DNA of 36,892 nt from Candidatus Moraniibacteriota bacterium (lineage in GTDB: Bacteria > Patescibacteriota > Minisyncoccia > Moranbacterales > UBA1568), in the NCBI GenBank assembly GCA_008012175.1, contig SSEF01000009.1, forward strand, positions 1-36,892. Reading direction: 5' to 3'. Both the position numbers and the translations under genes were made by a program. The notes beneath the pieces are model-generated. The model had not been told where the DNA came from. It saw nothing but the letters and a program-made list of their open reading frames with translations, and made no database searches. This document shows, one piece after another, positions 27,938 to 36,892 of the stretch. Within the stretch, counting starts at the first letter, position 1; each line of letters opens with the position of its first letter.

Positions 27938-27964
27938 TTAGCACTCTCTATTATAGACTGCTAA
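27938..27964 (-). promoter_or_regulatory. CIRCE element (HrcA operator) upstream of groEL
   Basis: TTAGCACTC-N9-GACTGCTAA; one mismatch to consensus TTAGCACTC-N9-GAGTGCTAA. Confidence 0.9.
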
Positions 27965-27989
27965 AAAAAGCCGTCAAGATCAGGCTACC

Positions 27990-29408
27990 CTAAGCTTTCC
28001 CGATATATCGCTCGACGCCAATGAAATACAAGACTCGACGGTGATCGTCTAGGATGGGCGCAACCCGGATGAGTGCCCGATAGCGGGCGCCCGACTTTCC
28101 CTTATTTACGATTTCACCCTCAAATACTTGCTTATGCAGTCGAATCGTGTCCCAGAACTGGCGATAGAACTCTCCTGGCATCTGGCGCCCCCAAAGCCCC
28201 GGAGTCTCTCCGATTATCTCCTTCCGACTGTATCCGGTCAGCTGTTCTGCAGCCACATTCGCATAGAGGATTTTACCTTCCGGATCGGTGATGATCATAT
28301 GGTCAAAGCTCTGATCAAGCGCTATTTGGAATTTTTCCAATTCATTCCGGCTTCCAATGGCTAAATCATTCGATTCCTGAATTTTCTTGATCGCCTCCAT
28401 CATGACCGTAGCGAGGTAAGAGAAATCATCAATATCCCCTTCAGGCAGGCCGCCCGACTGAAGCACGCTTACCTGGCGGGCGATCCGGCGCATATGCTCG
28501 ATCCGCTGAAGCAGGAAATAATCGATCAGCACAATCAGAACACCAACATAGCTCACCATGGCGACAAAAAGATAGGCAAATCCCTTAAGAAGGAAGTGGT
28601 GCCCTCGGATAAGGATATTCGAGGGATACTCTATCCGAAGTGACACCGATGGATTTCCAAATACGTTCTCTAGGAGACGCCAGCCGATTGTTTGACCAGA
28701 AACATATTCGATCATAGTCCGAGAGTCAGACTGGGACGCTACTGCCAAACTCTCGCTATCTGACGATCCTGCAAACCCATAAGGTGCGATCCGAACGCTG
28801 ATCCCTGCAAGTGTGCTCAGCATATCAGCATACTGCTGGTCGACATATCGAGCGAAAACAAGCGTCCCACGTCGAGGGCCCTTTCCATCACTCATGAGGA
28901 TTGGTTGACTCGAGACGAGAAACATTGAATCCGGCAGAGTTAAAATACCATGCCTCACGGAAATTGAATCATCGAAACGGAGCAGTTCGCTCTCACCTTG
29001 GAAATGCTTCATGAATTGTACGGGGGGCGAATCAGTCTCCGGTGCACCACCATAGACCTGCTTCGCAAAGACGACATCACCAGCATTATCTACGAACGCC
29101 ATGATATGGACACCGATCAGCGCGAGTGATTCGTCATTCAGGTTTGAATCGATATACGCCTCATTCCGATCTGACATAAAGACATACGTATCGTCCCAGT
29201 GCGCCCAATCCGCCTGCGTCCGACTCATATTCTCAATTTCCCTGCCGAGGATTCGCTCTACCAGAGCGAGCTGCTCCTCAGCGCTCTCATATTGGAATAT
29301 CTTCAGACTGCTGTCCGTCGTCTGCCAAATGACTCCGCACACGCACAGGAGAAAAATTCCTGTTGCAAACAATATAATAAGGTATGTCTTTTTTCTGAGC
29401 GACAGCAT
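27990..29408 (-). CDS. CHASE4-PAS membrane sensor protein without recognisable output domain
   Basis: Two TM segments flanking a CHASE4-like region (SRTQADWAHWDDTYVFM), HAMP-like linker, C-terminal PAS (HMIITDPEGKILYANVAAEQLTGYSRKEIIGETPGLWG), stop follows. Confidence 0.82.
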   Translation of the reverse strand: MLSLRKKTYLIILFATGIFLLCVCGVIWQTTDSSLKIFQYESAEEQLALVERILGREIENMSRTQADWAHWDDTYVFMSDRNEAYIDSNLNDESLALIGVHIMAFVDNAGDVVFAKQVYGGAPETDSPPVQFMKHFQGESELLRFDDSISVRHGILTLPDSMFLVSSQPILMSDGKGPRRGTLVFARYVDQQYADMLSTLAGISVRIAPYGFAGSSDSESLAVASQSDSRTMIEYVSGQTIGWRLLENVFGNPSVSLRIEYPSNILIRGHHFLLKGFAYLFVAMVSYVGVLIVLIDYFLLQRIEHMRRIARQVSVLQSGGLPEGDIDDFSYLATVMMEAIKKIQESNDLAIGSRNELEKFQIALDQSFDHMIITDPEGKILYANVAAEQLTGYSRKEIIGETPGLWGRQMPGEFYRQFWDTIRLHKQVFEGEIVNKGKSGARYRALIRVAPILDDHRRVLYFIGVERYIGKA

Positions 29409-29445
29409 GATTTTTTTTTATTTCTTTACCCTCTTTTTCAGAACC

Positions 29446-29892
29446 TTATTGGTCCACCGGGGAAAGGAGCGCCCGGAGAATGTCGTGAGCCGTCACGATG
29501 CCAATCAGGGTATTGGAATCGTTCACAACTGGAAGCGTGTTGAAGTTCTTCTCCACAAGAAGGCGGCCAGCCGCCTCAACAGTGAGCGTTGGGCCAATCG
29601 AAATACAGGGACTCGCCATGATGTCTCTCACTTTCACATCTGAGAGATTCGCGTTCCCTGGGGCCGATTTCTTCTTCATCAAGCGGCCAACGAGATATGA
29701 TGCCATAGTGGCCGGACCCGAGTGCTGATAGAAAAAATCTCCTTCAGCGACAATCCCCTGGAGCTCGAACAGCTCATTGACGATCGGAACGGCATGAATC
29801 TGATGCTGGACGATGATATCAGCAACTGCCTGAGCCGAACTATCCATCTTCACTGAGATGATATCCGTCGTCATGATCTCTTTCACGAGCAT
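29446..29892 (-). CDS. CBS domain pair protein
   Basis: Two CBS repeats: VKEIMTTDIISVKMDSS... and VRDIMASPCISIGPTLTVEAAGRLL...GIVTAHDILRAL. Confidence 0.9.
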   Translation of the reverse strand: MLVKEIMTTDIISVKMDSSAQAVADIIVQHQIHAVPIVNELFELQGIVAEGDFFYQHSGPATMASYLVGRLMKKKSAPGNANLSDVKVRDIMASPCISIGPTLTVEAAGRLLVEKNFNTLPVVNDSNTLIGIVTAHDILRALLSPVDQ

Positions 29893-29936
29893 ACACGTGC
29901 AATTAACGATATAACGTATTGTATAACATCACTTCC

Positions 29937-32060
29937 TTATTCGTAACGGAGAGCATTCAGTGCAGAGATGCTCGTGGCTCGACGAGCAGGATAGATACCC
30001 GTCACGATGCCAACGATGAGCGAAAAGATAAGGATGGCGATAACGAACGAGGGGGGGATGTATGAGACATCGATCGCGCCAGCCCCTTTAAAGATAGCCA
30101 AGAGCGAGAGTCCTGCACCAAGCGCTTTCCCACCTATGAATCCAACCAAGAGCCCCAGGATACCACCGAAGAACGCCATAACCATCGACTCCGTCAGGAA
30201 GAGTTCTTGAACCTCGACTGACTTCATCCCGATCGCCTTCATCAAGCCAACCTCTCGAGTACGCTCCAGGAGCGATACGGTAAGCGTATTGAACATGCCA
30301 AGTGCCGCGACTCCGAGAGCGACCATGCCGAGCAGTCCAAGAATAATTCGGGCGCTCGCAAAAAAGGAATTTATCTGCGTGACTGTATCAGCAACTGAAT
30401 TTGTCACATATCCCATGCCTTCGACTTGCTTACGAACATCAGCCAACATATCCTGACTCCGCGCTGTCACTTTGGCCTGGGAATAGTATTCGATCCCAAG
30501 ACCACGCAAATCAATAAAGGGCACGTAAAAAATTGGTGTCTTATCCTCAGGGACCACACCGACAATCGTATAGTCCTCAGGAACCGATTCAACTTTCTTC
30601 TGGGAGTCAGACAGGAGGCTGCCGGTCACTACAAAACTTGTGTTGAACGTCTTTCCGATCGCTTCCTCCTCGGGGATAGAGAGGACTCTCAGCATCGCCC
30701 GGCTAACAACGGCTTCACGCAGGGCACTCGTTGCTAGCGCCACACGCTCTAGATTGTCAGCAGCCGCCGCCTCACCCTCGCCATCAACTTCGACCCATCC
30801 ATCACCAGATTCCTTGATATTGAATGTAGGATTCTGAGCTTCCGCCTGGAGAAGAGCCGTCTTCTCTTCCGTGGTTAGGGTGCGAAGCGTAAGCCAATCG
30901 TCTGTAACCGCAAAGTAGGATTGCCGAGTAATAGGGACGTCACTTCCGTCACGCATAAGGAGATATCCTCCGCCCACGCAGTCAGCCTCAGCGACCGAGC
31001 AGGTTGTCTCTTCGAAGACCGGAAGTTCTGCTCGGATCCACTTTCCGACCGGCTGATTATTTACGTCTGTTCCAGCGCGACCGAAGCTCTCCTCATCCGA
31101 ATACGCACCTCCCCACACGATATCCCCCATCCCCTCCACGTCTTCAATCTTTCCATACCCTATAAACCCCGCATCCGTATCAGGACTTTCGCGCAACCGG
31201 ACCCATCTGAGACCCGTCGTTGAAAAGGCGATCTGATCGACCACTTCCCCTCGGCGTTTCGGTTTTTCACGTAGTACCGTTTCTTCCTCGATACCCGTTG
31301 GTAGCACAGTTTCATGGCTTTCAAAAAAAGATCCTTGAACCGGTCGCAGTGCCGACTGAGAGAGGTATTTCGTCGTCACGCCATAGACAGCCATGTCCGA
31401 AACAGAATTCTGATAGTTCACCCGGCCGACAACTGAAATAAGCGGGTCAACTGATGCGATATTCGGAATCTGGGTAAAATCAGCAATCGTCCTGTCCTGA
31501 ATCTTGATCTTGCCGCCCGGCTGGAGAGAAACATCCGCCTGTTGCATTTCTTCAAGCTTTGCTACCTGAGAAATAACGAGACGCTGCAGGCCATAGCCGA
31601 TAGAGACAAGGAAGACGATTGAGCCAATACCTATCGCCATGCCGCCGATCGTAACCGCTGTTCGCGTTTTCTTCCCTTTCATGTTGCGGATTGCGATCTC
31701 AATCAGACTGATCTTATCAATACTTTCCCCGCTCGCTGTGTGAAATATCCGGAACAAACGCTCGGCATAACGTGAAAAGAGGATTTCCGAAGGCATACCC
31801 GCATTGCTACCATCGCCACTCTGGCTCCGCCGCTCCCGCCACAACACACGCCAATACCAGATATGAAACGATATTTTGGCAAGGATGTACGTGAGAATAA
31901 GCAAGATGAAGACGAATATCCGTACCAGGCTGTGTCGGAAAAACTGACCGGTGGATCGGGCCCAGCCGAGCAATCCCCAGTGCTTCGGTATCCGAGCAGG
32001 CGATGCTGGCCGAATAGTCGTCGGCGCATCAGAAACTGGTTTCTTTCTCCAGATCCACAT
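29937..32060 (-). CDS. MacB/FtsX-type ABC transporter permease
   Basis: RNMKGKKTRTAVTIGGMAIGIGSIVFLVSIG and C-terminal FtsX domain (LLERTREVGLMKAIGM...YPARRATSISALNALRYE); additional N-terminal TM. Confidence 0.92.
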   Translation of the reverse strand: MWIWRKKPVSDAPTTIRPASPARIPKHWGLLGWARSTGQFFRHSLVRIFVFILLILTYILAKISFHIWYWRVLWRERRSQSGDGSNAGMPSEILFSRYAERLFRIFHTASGESIDKISLIEIAIRNMKGKKTRTAVTIGGMAIGIGSIVFLVSIGYGLQRLVISQVAKLEEMQQADVSLQPGGKIKIQDRTIADFTQIPNIASVDPLISVVGRVNYQNSVSDMAVYGVTTKYLSQSALRPVQGSFFESHETVLPTGIEEETVLREKPKRRGEVVDQIAFSTTGLRWVRLRESPDTDAGFIGYGKIEDVEGMGDIVWGGAYSDEESFGRAGTDVNNQPVGKWIRAELPVFEETTCSVAEADCVGGGYLLMRDGSDVPITRQSYFAVTDDWLTLRTLTTEEKTALLQAEAQNPTFNIKESGDGWVEVDGEGEAAAADNLERVALATSALREAVVSRAMLRVLSIPEEEAIGKTFNTSFVVTGSLLSDSQKKVESVPEDYTIVGVVPEDKTPIFYVPFIDLRGLGIEYYSQAKVTARSQDMLADVRKQVEGMGYVTNSVADTVTQINSFFASARIILGLLGMVALGVAALGMFNTLTVSLLERTREVGLMKAIGMKSVEVQELFLTESMVMAFFGGILGLLVGFIGGKALGAGLSLLAIFKGAGAIDVSYIPPSFVIAILIFSLIVGIVTGIYPARRATSISALNALRYE

Positions 32061-32063
32061 ACG

Positions 32064-33005
32064 CTATTGCTTATGCTCTAGGACACTGAAATCCGCCTTC
32101 TTATACGTAAGCTTTGATTCAAGCGCCTCCTTATCCTGGTCGCGATAGACGCCCTCGATCCGTCCATCCTTCATATTCAAGGCGGTTTTTGAATAGCGGA
32201 TATACTCGAGGTCGTGCGTCACCATGATAATCGTCTTGCCCATATGATTGAGATCATTCAACAGATACATCAGGTTCTGGCCCGCCTCATAATCAAGATT
32301 ACCGGTCGGCTCATCAGCTACGAGCACTTCGGGATCGGTGATGATCGCGCGGGCGACCGCGACGCGCTGCTGCTGTCCGCCTGAAAGCTCCATCGGATGA
32401 TAGTGTGCCCAATTCTCCATCTTCATGACCTTGAGAGTATCATACGCCTTCTCAAGGCTCTTCGTCTTGTCCTCACCAAGAAGCATCATTGGGAAGGCGA
32501 CATTTTCGAGCACCGTGAGCGACTTCACCCAGTTCGACTGTTGGTACACCATGCCGATATGGTGCTTGCGGAACTGGGCGCGATCATCTTCCGACCGGCC
32601 CGCATACATGTCCTCATTTAGAAAGGTTATCGTCCCCTTGGTCGGTGGCTCGAGGCCGAGCAAGATATGCAGTAGTGTCGACTTTCCACAGCCCGAAGCG
32701 CCGAAAAGCACCATGAAGTCCCCTCGCTCGACAGAAAACGTCACCCCTTTCAGCACAAGCACCATCTGCGTACCAATATCAAACGCTTTGAAGACCTCGT
32801 CTGCCCGAATGATTTCATCTCCGGAAGTCGATACTGGCGAGGTAGGTGCTGCGGACATCACCGGAGCAGAGGGCGATTCAACCACAACCGGCTCAGCTGG
32901 AGCATCCGCAGCCGCCTTCGTCGTGCGCGCTCGCCTGACGGCAGGTTGCCTTGGAACAGTCTCAGATTTTGTTTTTCTTGTTGACATGAAGTTTCTATTC
33001 TCCAC
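32064..33005 (-). CDS. MacB/LolD-type ABC transporter ATPase with Ala/Pro-rich N-terminal extension
   Basis: [45 protein letters not shown]; true start may be 32987. Confidence 0.93.
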   Translation of the reverse strand: MENRNFMSTRKTKSETVPRQPAVRRARTTKAAADAPAEPVVVESPSAPVMSAAPTSPVSTSGDEIIRADEVFKAFDIGTQMVLVLKGVTFSVERGDFMVLFGASGCGKSTLLHILLGLEPPTKGTITFLNEDMYAGRSEDDRAQFRKHHIGMVYQQSNWVKSLTVLENVAFPMMLLGEDKTKSLEKAYDTLKVMKMENWAHYHPMELSGGQQQRVAVARAIITDPEVLVADEPTGNLDYEAGQNLMYLLNDLNHMGKTIIMVTHDLEYIRYSKTALNMKDGRIEGVYRDQDKEALESKLTYKKADFSVLEHKQ

Positions 33006-33015
33006 CCTTTACTGA

Positions 33016-36000
33016 CTACTGGCCCAGGATAGAACGCAGGCTCGTAATCACGAGATCAAGGGCATTCGCGGTCGCCTTCGGTGTAATGGCAACGGTATCA
33101 ACAGAATTACCGACATTTCCTGCCTTATCACGAGAAATGATACGGAGATGATACACCTTGGAAGGCGTTAGCCCGGAAATGATCACTGTATGATTCGTAA
33201 TGAGGTTGCCGTCCTCTTGCGTCTTTTGCGCGTAGGTACTGCCCGTTCCCTCTCCATATTCTACCTGAGAAGTCGATTGCTCATCCGTCGACCAGGAGAC
33301 GACTAATTGCGCTTCGGCTTGCGCTTCGGCATCATCATTCACCTGCGCCGAAACCGTTCCTTCAATATTCACGTCGATCACCTGGGGCGGGCGCGTATCG
33401 GTTGCAGTCGTGAAGCGCTGAGGATCGGACTCTGCCTCATTCCCTGCTTTATCGCGTCCCCTTACGACGAGCACGTAGGGCGTCTGGGGCAAGAGATTGC
33501 GGACCATCACCCTATGTTCGCCCTTGATAAGCTTTGCGTTCACCTCATCACGGCTCTCTTCCGGACGGCCTTCGGGGTAATAAGTTACGATCGTCGATGT
33601 CTCCGTATTTGTTGACCACGAGACAAGCATCACCGTCTGTGCTGAGCCGCGAACCTGCTGGATTCGAACATTTGATATCTTTGGTCGAGGCAAAGTCTCG
33701 AAGGAAAGCGTGCTGCCGTCATACTCTTCGTCCTCGCTATCAAGCGTATTCACCTTGTAGAAATACTTCGTCCCGTCAAGCAGATTGTCGAGCGTCACAT
33801 TGTACGTTGTCTTTGTTGTCGAGGTAGCGATTTCCTTTACGCTCCCGAAAGAGGCCGTCGTTCCATAGTAGATCTTTACCGAGTTTGCATCTTCTGCCGT
33901 GAACTCGAGAACGACGCTCGAGAGCCCGACAGTCTTCGCCTGAGGATCGGTCACGGTCGGCGCCGGCAAGGTTTCGAACGAGTCCTCGGTTGAGACTCCT
34001 GTGTTTCCATCCTCATCGGTCCATTTCGCCTTAAAGTAATAGCGAGTGCCCGGCGACAAATTCGACAGTTTTATCTCATGATCGGTCAGCTGATCGGAAT
34101 TGCTCGGCTCCTCACTGAAATACGACCGTGCACTCTTCCCATACTGGATCTTGCTGTCTGAGGTTCGGTCCGTTCCCCAGCTGATGGTTGCAGAGCGCGT
34201 TGTGATAAGCGAAACCTTCGGCTCGGTCGAAAGCTCGGCCGCCGAAGTGAAACGACCGGTCGGCATAAGCTCGACTGCCGTCGAGAACGATCCACAGTTA
34301 TGAACATTATCGCAAGCCCGGATCTTATAGTAGTACGTCTGCTGAAGAAGCCCAGTATCAACAAACGCGATGCCCGTCGTCGACGCTGCCTCGGTATAAT
34401 TCGTACCATCGGTCGAACGGTAGATCTCATAATCTTGGACCGATGATGCGCCAGACGATGGCGGTTCCCAGGAAAGCGCAATCTTCCAGGAGTTCGTGCT
34501 CTTCACGGATACATCGGCGATCTCGACATTGAGCGGGATACCTGGTGCACTCGTGTTCGCCGTAAAGGTGACGCTGTCATACGCGCCATAATTGATCGCC
34601 CCGCCGACCGAATCATCGTTTTTCGCCACGACATAGAAAGTGTTCGTACCGACCTGTGTGGCAAAGCTGCCCGCCGCAAGCGATGTCGCGCCAGCTGATG
34701 TGAAGCTGCAGGTGATTTCGGATGGGAGCGTATTGATCGTATAGCAGTAGGTCAAATCATCAACATCACCGGAGTAGCTCGTCGGCGGATCCCATGAAAA
34801 GGCGAATGAGTTAACACTATTAGATGCCGGTGACACATCGGCATTTTCCGGCGCTGTCGGACCGGTGCCAGAGTAGTAGAATGCCACCTGAACATTCACG
34901 CTCGAGACATTCCCCGCATTATCGAGCGTTCGGAGATGGAACAGGTTCTCGCCCGTCTGATACGCCGCGCCTGGGAGATTGACGCTCGTAGTCACGATCG
35001 TCGACGACCAGCTCCCCGGATTGACGCTCGCGCCGACCTGATACTGATAGCCTGCGACACTGGAAGCTGCATCACTCGCCGTATTCGTCCAAAAAAAGGT
35101 GAAGTCGTTGGTCGACGAATAGCCCGTCGGAGCGACTGTCACGCCGGTCGGATTCTGCGGGCCGGTCGAGTCAAGGCGATAGATGAAGGCTGCGTAGATA
35201 GAGCTCACATTCTGCGCATTATCTCGCGCCCGGACTCTCAGATAATATGTCGTCCCGCTCGTCAGGCCTGACGGAACGAAAGTGTTCGCCACCTGGAACG
35301 TACCGGCTGTTTGCGGATCAGCTGTATTGTCCGTCCCGAAATAGACATAGTAGCCGGCGATTCCCGATCCGGCATCGCTCGCGCCCGACCAACTGAAAGA
35401 AGGCGCCGTATACGGATACCAAGTATTGGTTGTCAGGCTTACGAGTCCGCCGGACTGGTCGAGCGCGGTCAGGCTGCTCGGTGCAGTCGGAACAGCTAGA
35501 TCCGAGGTTGACTCCATGATGACTTCGTCGAGCGAGACCAGCTGATCCCCATCCCCAAGAAATACTGCCTGCCAGATAAACCCGTCTTCCGTCACGGGAA
35601 AGGTCTGGATATTTGCATTCACAGTCGCAACATCATTGGCCTGGGTGAATCCAGATGATGTCGTCCATGCCGCACCGTCCCAATACTTCCAATTCGTCCC
35701 GCCATCATCGGACAATCGATAGGTGATTGTCCCGCCATTCGGGACTTCGGTCGCAGAAAATGTCTCCCAGAAATCAACGCCTGAAAGACGGACTGCTGCC
35801 GAGGGCTGGATCGCGACGCGAGTATTCGTATACGGCGTGGTATTGAAACTGGATCGAGCGATACTGCTGATACGCACCTCGTCGAGCATGCCAGCAAAAG
35901 AGGATGGGGCGCGACCGGCTACCGTCGATCCAGCATGAGTCCCGAGGAGAAGCGGGTGGACAGTATCCGACATCGTCGCTGTCGTTGCCACGCTCGCATC

Positions 36001-36892
36001 CTCCGTACCGTCGATGAAGAGCGTGATTTCGGATCCATCGTATGTCACGGCGATATGATGCCAGCTCGTATCCTGGCCGACCGTGGCCGATTCAAGAAGC
36101 GTGTTGCCGCCGTAGGCCCAGATTGTCGCATCGCTATTCGCAGAAAGCCCCGTACCCGCATAGAGTCGGCCGCGGTAAACCGCCATCGTACCGATACGCT
36201 CAACGATATTCGTCCAGCCTGAGTTGGCGCCATCGCCGCCGATACGCGACCACGTACTCGTGTTATAGCGCCAGACCTCGCCCTCGCCCGTGCCGTCGCC
36301 GAGGCTCACGATGAGATCGCCATTGTAGGTCACCATTGACTTGATGCGCTCATAGAGTACGTCCGTCCAGCTTCCATTCAGCCCGTCGCCCGCAACCGCG
36401 GCGCTGCCCCAATTCGTCCCGTTCCATTTCCAGAGCTCGGCATCGCCGGTACTCGCCCCGAGACCGGCATAGAGCTCGCCTCGGTACCAGGTCAGTGCAG
36501 TCACTTCTTCATAGGTCGAATTCGCCCAGCTTGAATTGACCGCATCGCCGCCGAGCTTGGTCCAGCCAACCGTCTGCGTACAGCTTGATCCGGTATCGCA
36601 TGTCCAGACTTCGGCATCGCCTGCGCTCGATCCGAGACCGACATAGAGATTCGCTCCTCGGACCGCCATGCTCCAGACCGCTTCAAAAGTCGTATTATTC
36701 CAGCTCTGCCCGCCTGCGCCGGTCGCATCACCGCCACGAAACGTCCAGCCAGCAGTCGTCGTACACGTAGCGGCCAGATCACAGGCCCACATCTCACCGT
36801 CCCCCGCTGCCGTCCCTTGGAGCCCAGCATAGAGCGTCGATCCGATAACGGCCAAAGAAGGGACGGATCGCTTCGTTCCTGCTGTCCATGAC
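33016..36892 (-). CDS. Large multidomain surface protein: repeat blades, LamG-like domain, multiple Fn3 domains (5' partial)
   Basis: Repeats (LYAGLGASTGDAELW...), LamG (SWHHIAVTYDGSEITLFIDGT...MLDEVRISSIARS), many Fn3 modules (GLTSGTTYYLRVRARDNAQNVS etc.); frame open to window edge. Confidence 0.9.
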   Translation of the reverse strand, partial: SWTAGTKRSVPSLAVIGSTLYAGLQGTAAGDGEMWACDLAATCTTTAGWTFRGGDATGAGGQSWNNTTFEAVWSMAVRGANLYVGLGSSAGDAEVWTCDTGSSCTQTVGWTKLGGDAVNSSWANSTYEEVTALTWYRGELYAGLGASTGDAELWKWNGTNWGSAAVAGDGLNGSWTDVLYERIKSMVTYNGDLIVSLGDGTGEGEVWRYNTSTWSRIGGDGANSGWTNIVERIGTMAVYRGRLYAGTGLSANSDATIWAYGGNTLLESATVGQDTSWHHIAVTYDGSEITLFIDGTEDASVATTATMSDTVHPLLLGTHAGSTVAGRAPSSFAGMLDEVRISSIARSSFNTTPYTNTRVAIQPSAAVRLSGVDFWETFSATEVPNGGTITYRLSDDGGTNWKYWDGAAWTTSSGFTQANDVATVNANIQTFPVTEDGFIWQAVFLGDGDQLVSLDEVIMESTSDLAVPTAPSSLTALDQSGGLVSLTTNTWYPYTAPSFSWSGASDAGSGIAGYYVYFGTDNTADPQTAGTFQVANTFVPSGLTSGTTYYLRVRARDNAQNVSSIYAAFIYRLDSTGPQNPTGVTVAPTGYSSTNDFTFFWTNTASDAASSVAGYQYQVGASVNPGSWSSTIVTTSVNLPGAAYQTGENLFHLRTLDNAGNVSSVNVQVAFYYSGTGPTAPENADVSPASNSVNSFAFSWDPPTSYSGDVDDLTYCYTINTLPSEITCSFTSAGATSLAAGSFATQVGTNTFYVVAKNDDSVGGAINYGAYDSVTFTANTSAPGIPLNVEIADVSVKSTNSWKIALSWEPPSSGASSVQDYEIYRSTDGTNYTEAASTTGIAFVDTGLLQQTYYYKIRACDNVHNCGSFSTAVELMPTGRFTSAAELSTEPKVSLITTRSATISWGTDRTSDSKIQYGKSARSYFSEEPSNSDQLTDHEIKLSNLSPGTRYYFKAKWTDEDGNTGVSTEDSFETLPAPTVTDPQAKTVGLSSVVLEFTAEDANSVKIYYGTTASFGSVKEIATSTTKTTYNVTLDNLLDGTKYFYKVNTLDSEDEEYDGSTLSFETLPRPKISNVRIQQVRGSAQTVMLVSWSTNTETSTIVTYYPEGRPEESRDEVNAKLIKGEHRVMVRNLLPQTPYVLVVRGRDKAGNEAESDPQRFTTATDTRPPQVIDVNIEGTVSAQVNDDAEAQAEAQLVVSWSTDEQSTSQVEYGEGTGSTYAQKTQEDGNLITNHTVIISGLTPSKVYHLRIISRDKAGNVGNSVDTVAITPKATANALDLVITSLRSILGQ

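Noticed and set aside
36855-36855. TTG at 36855 as the start codon of the surface protein
   Set aside because: The frame stays open to the window edge (SWTAGTKRSVPS upstream) and the repeat pattern continues, so the gene is 5' truncated.
33016-36892. Internal repetitiveness of the large gene considered as CRISPR or DNA repeat array
   Set aside because: Repeats are degenerate at DNA level and follow codon periodicity; they are protein domain repeats.

Overview
This is a compact, gene-dense bacterial chromosomal window whose gene content suggests a Patescibacteria/CPR-like genome (inference only). There are no rRNAs, CRISPR arrays or transposases. From left to right it contains: the 5' part of an O6-alkylguanine-DNA alkyltransferase running off the left edge; a tandemly duplicated two-gene module (acidic single-TM protein + secreted Cys-containing coiled-coil protein); uvrB; a DedA-family protein; a five-tRNA cluster (Ala, Ile, initiator Met, CAT-anticodon Met/Ile2, Asp); an overlooked 47-aa membrane microprotein; a ferric-reductase-like membrane protein; a class III RNR locus in which the glycyl-radical segment is on a separate 72-aa ORF between nrdD and nrdG; a PAS-ECF sigma fusion; a D-2-hydroxyacid dehydrogenase; an EVE-domain protein; dprA; topA, with a duplicated 3' tail downstream; a zur-znuACB-like zinc operon with an operator inside its promoter; relA/spoT; a pilB/gspE ATPase; groEL with a near-perfect CIRCE; an output-less CHASE4-PAS membrane sensor whose PAS resembles that of the sigma fusion; a CBS protein; a MacB-like ABC pair; and a >1,279-aa surface protein (repeat blades, LamG, Fn3) running off the right edge. 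The strongest leads are the split NrdD, the two related PAS proteins (sigma factor and orphan sensor), the duplicated coiled-coil/TM module, and the topA tail duplication. All calls come from reading the sequence; no searches were run.
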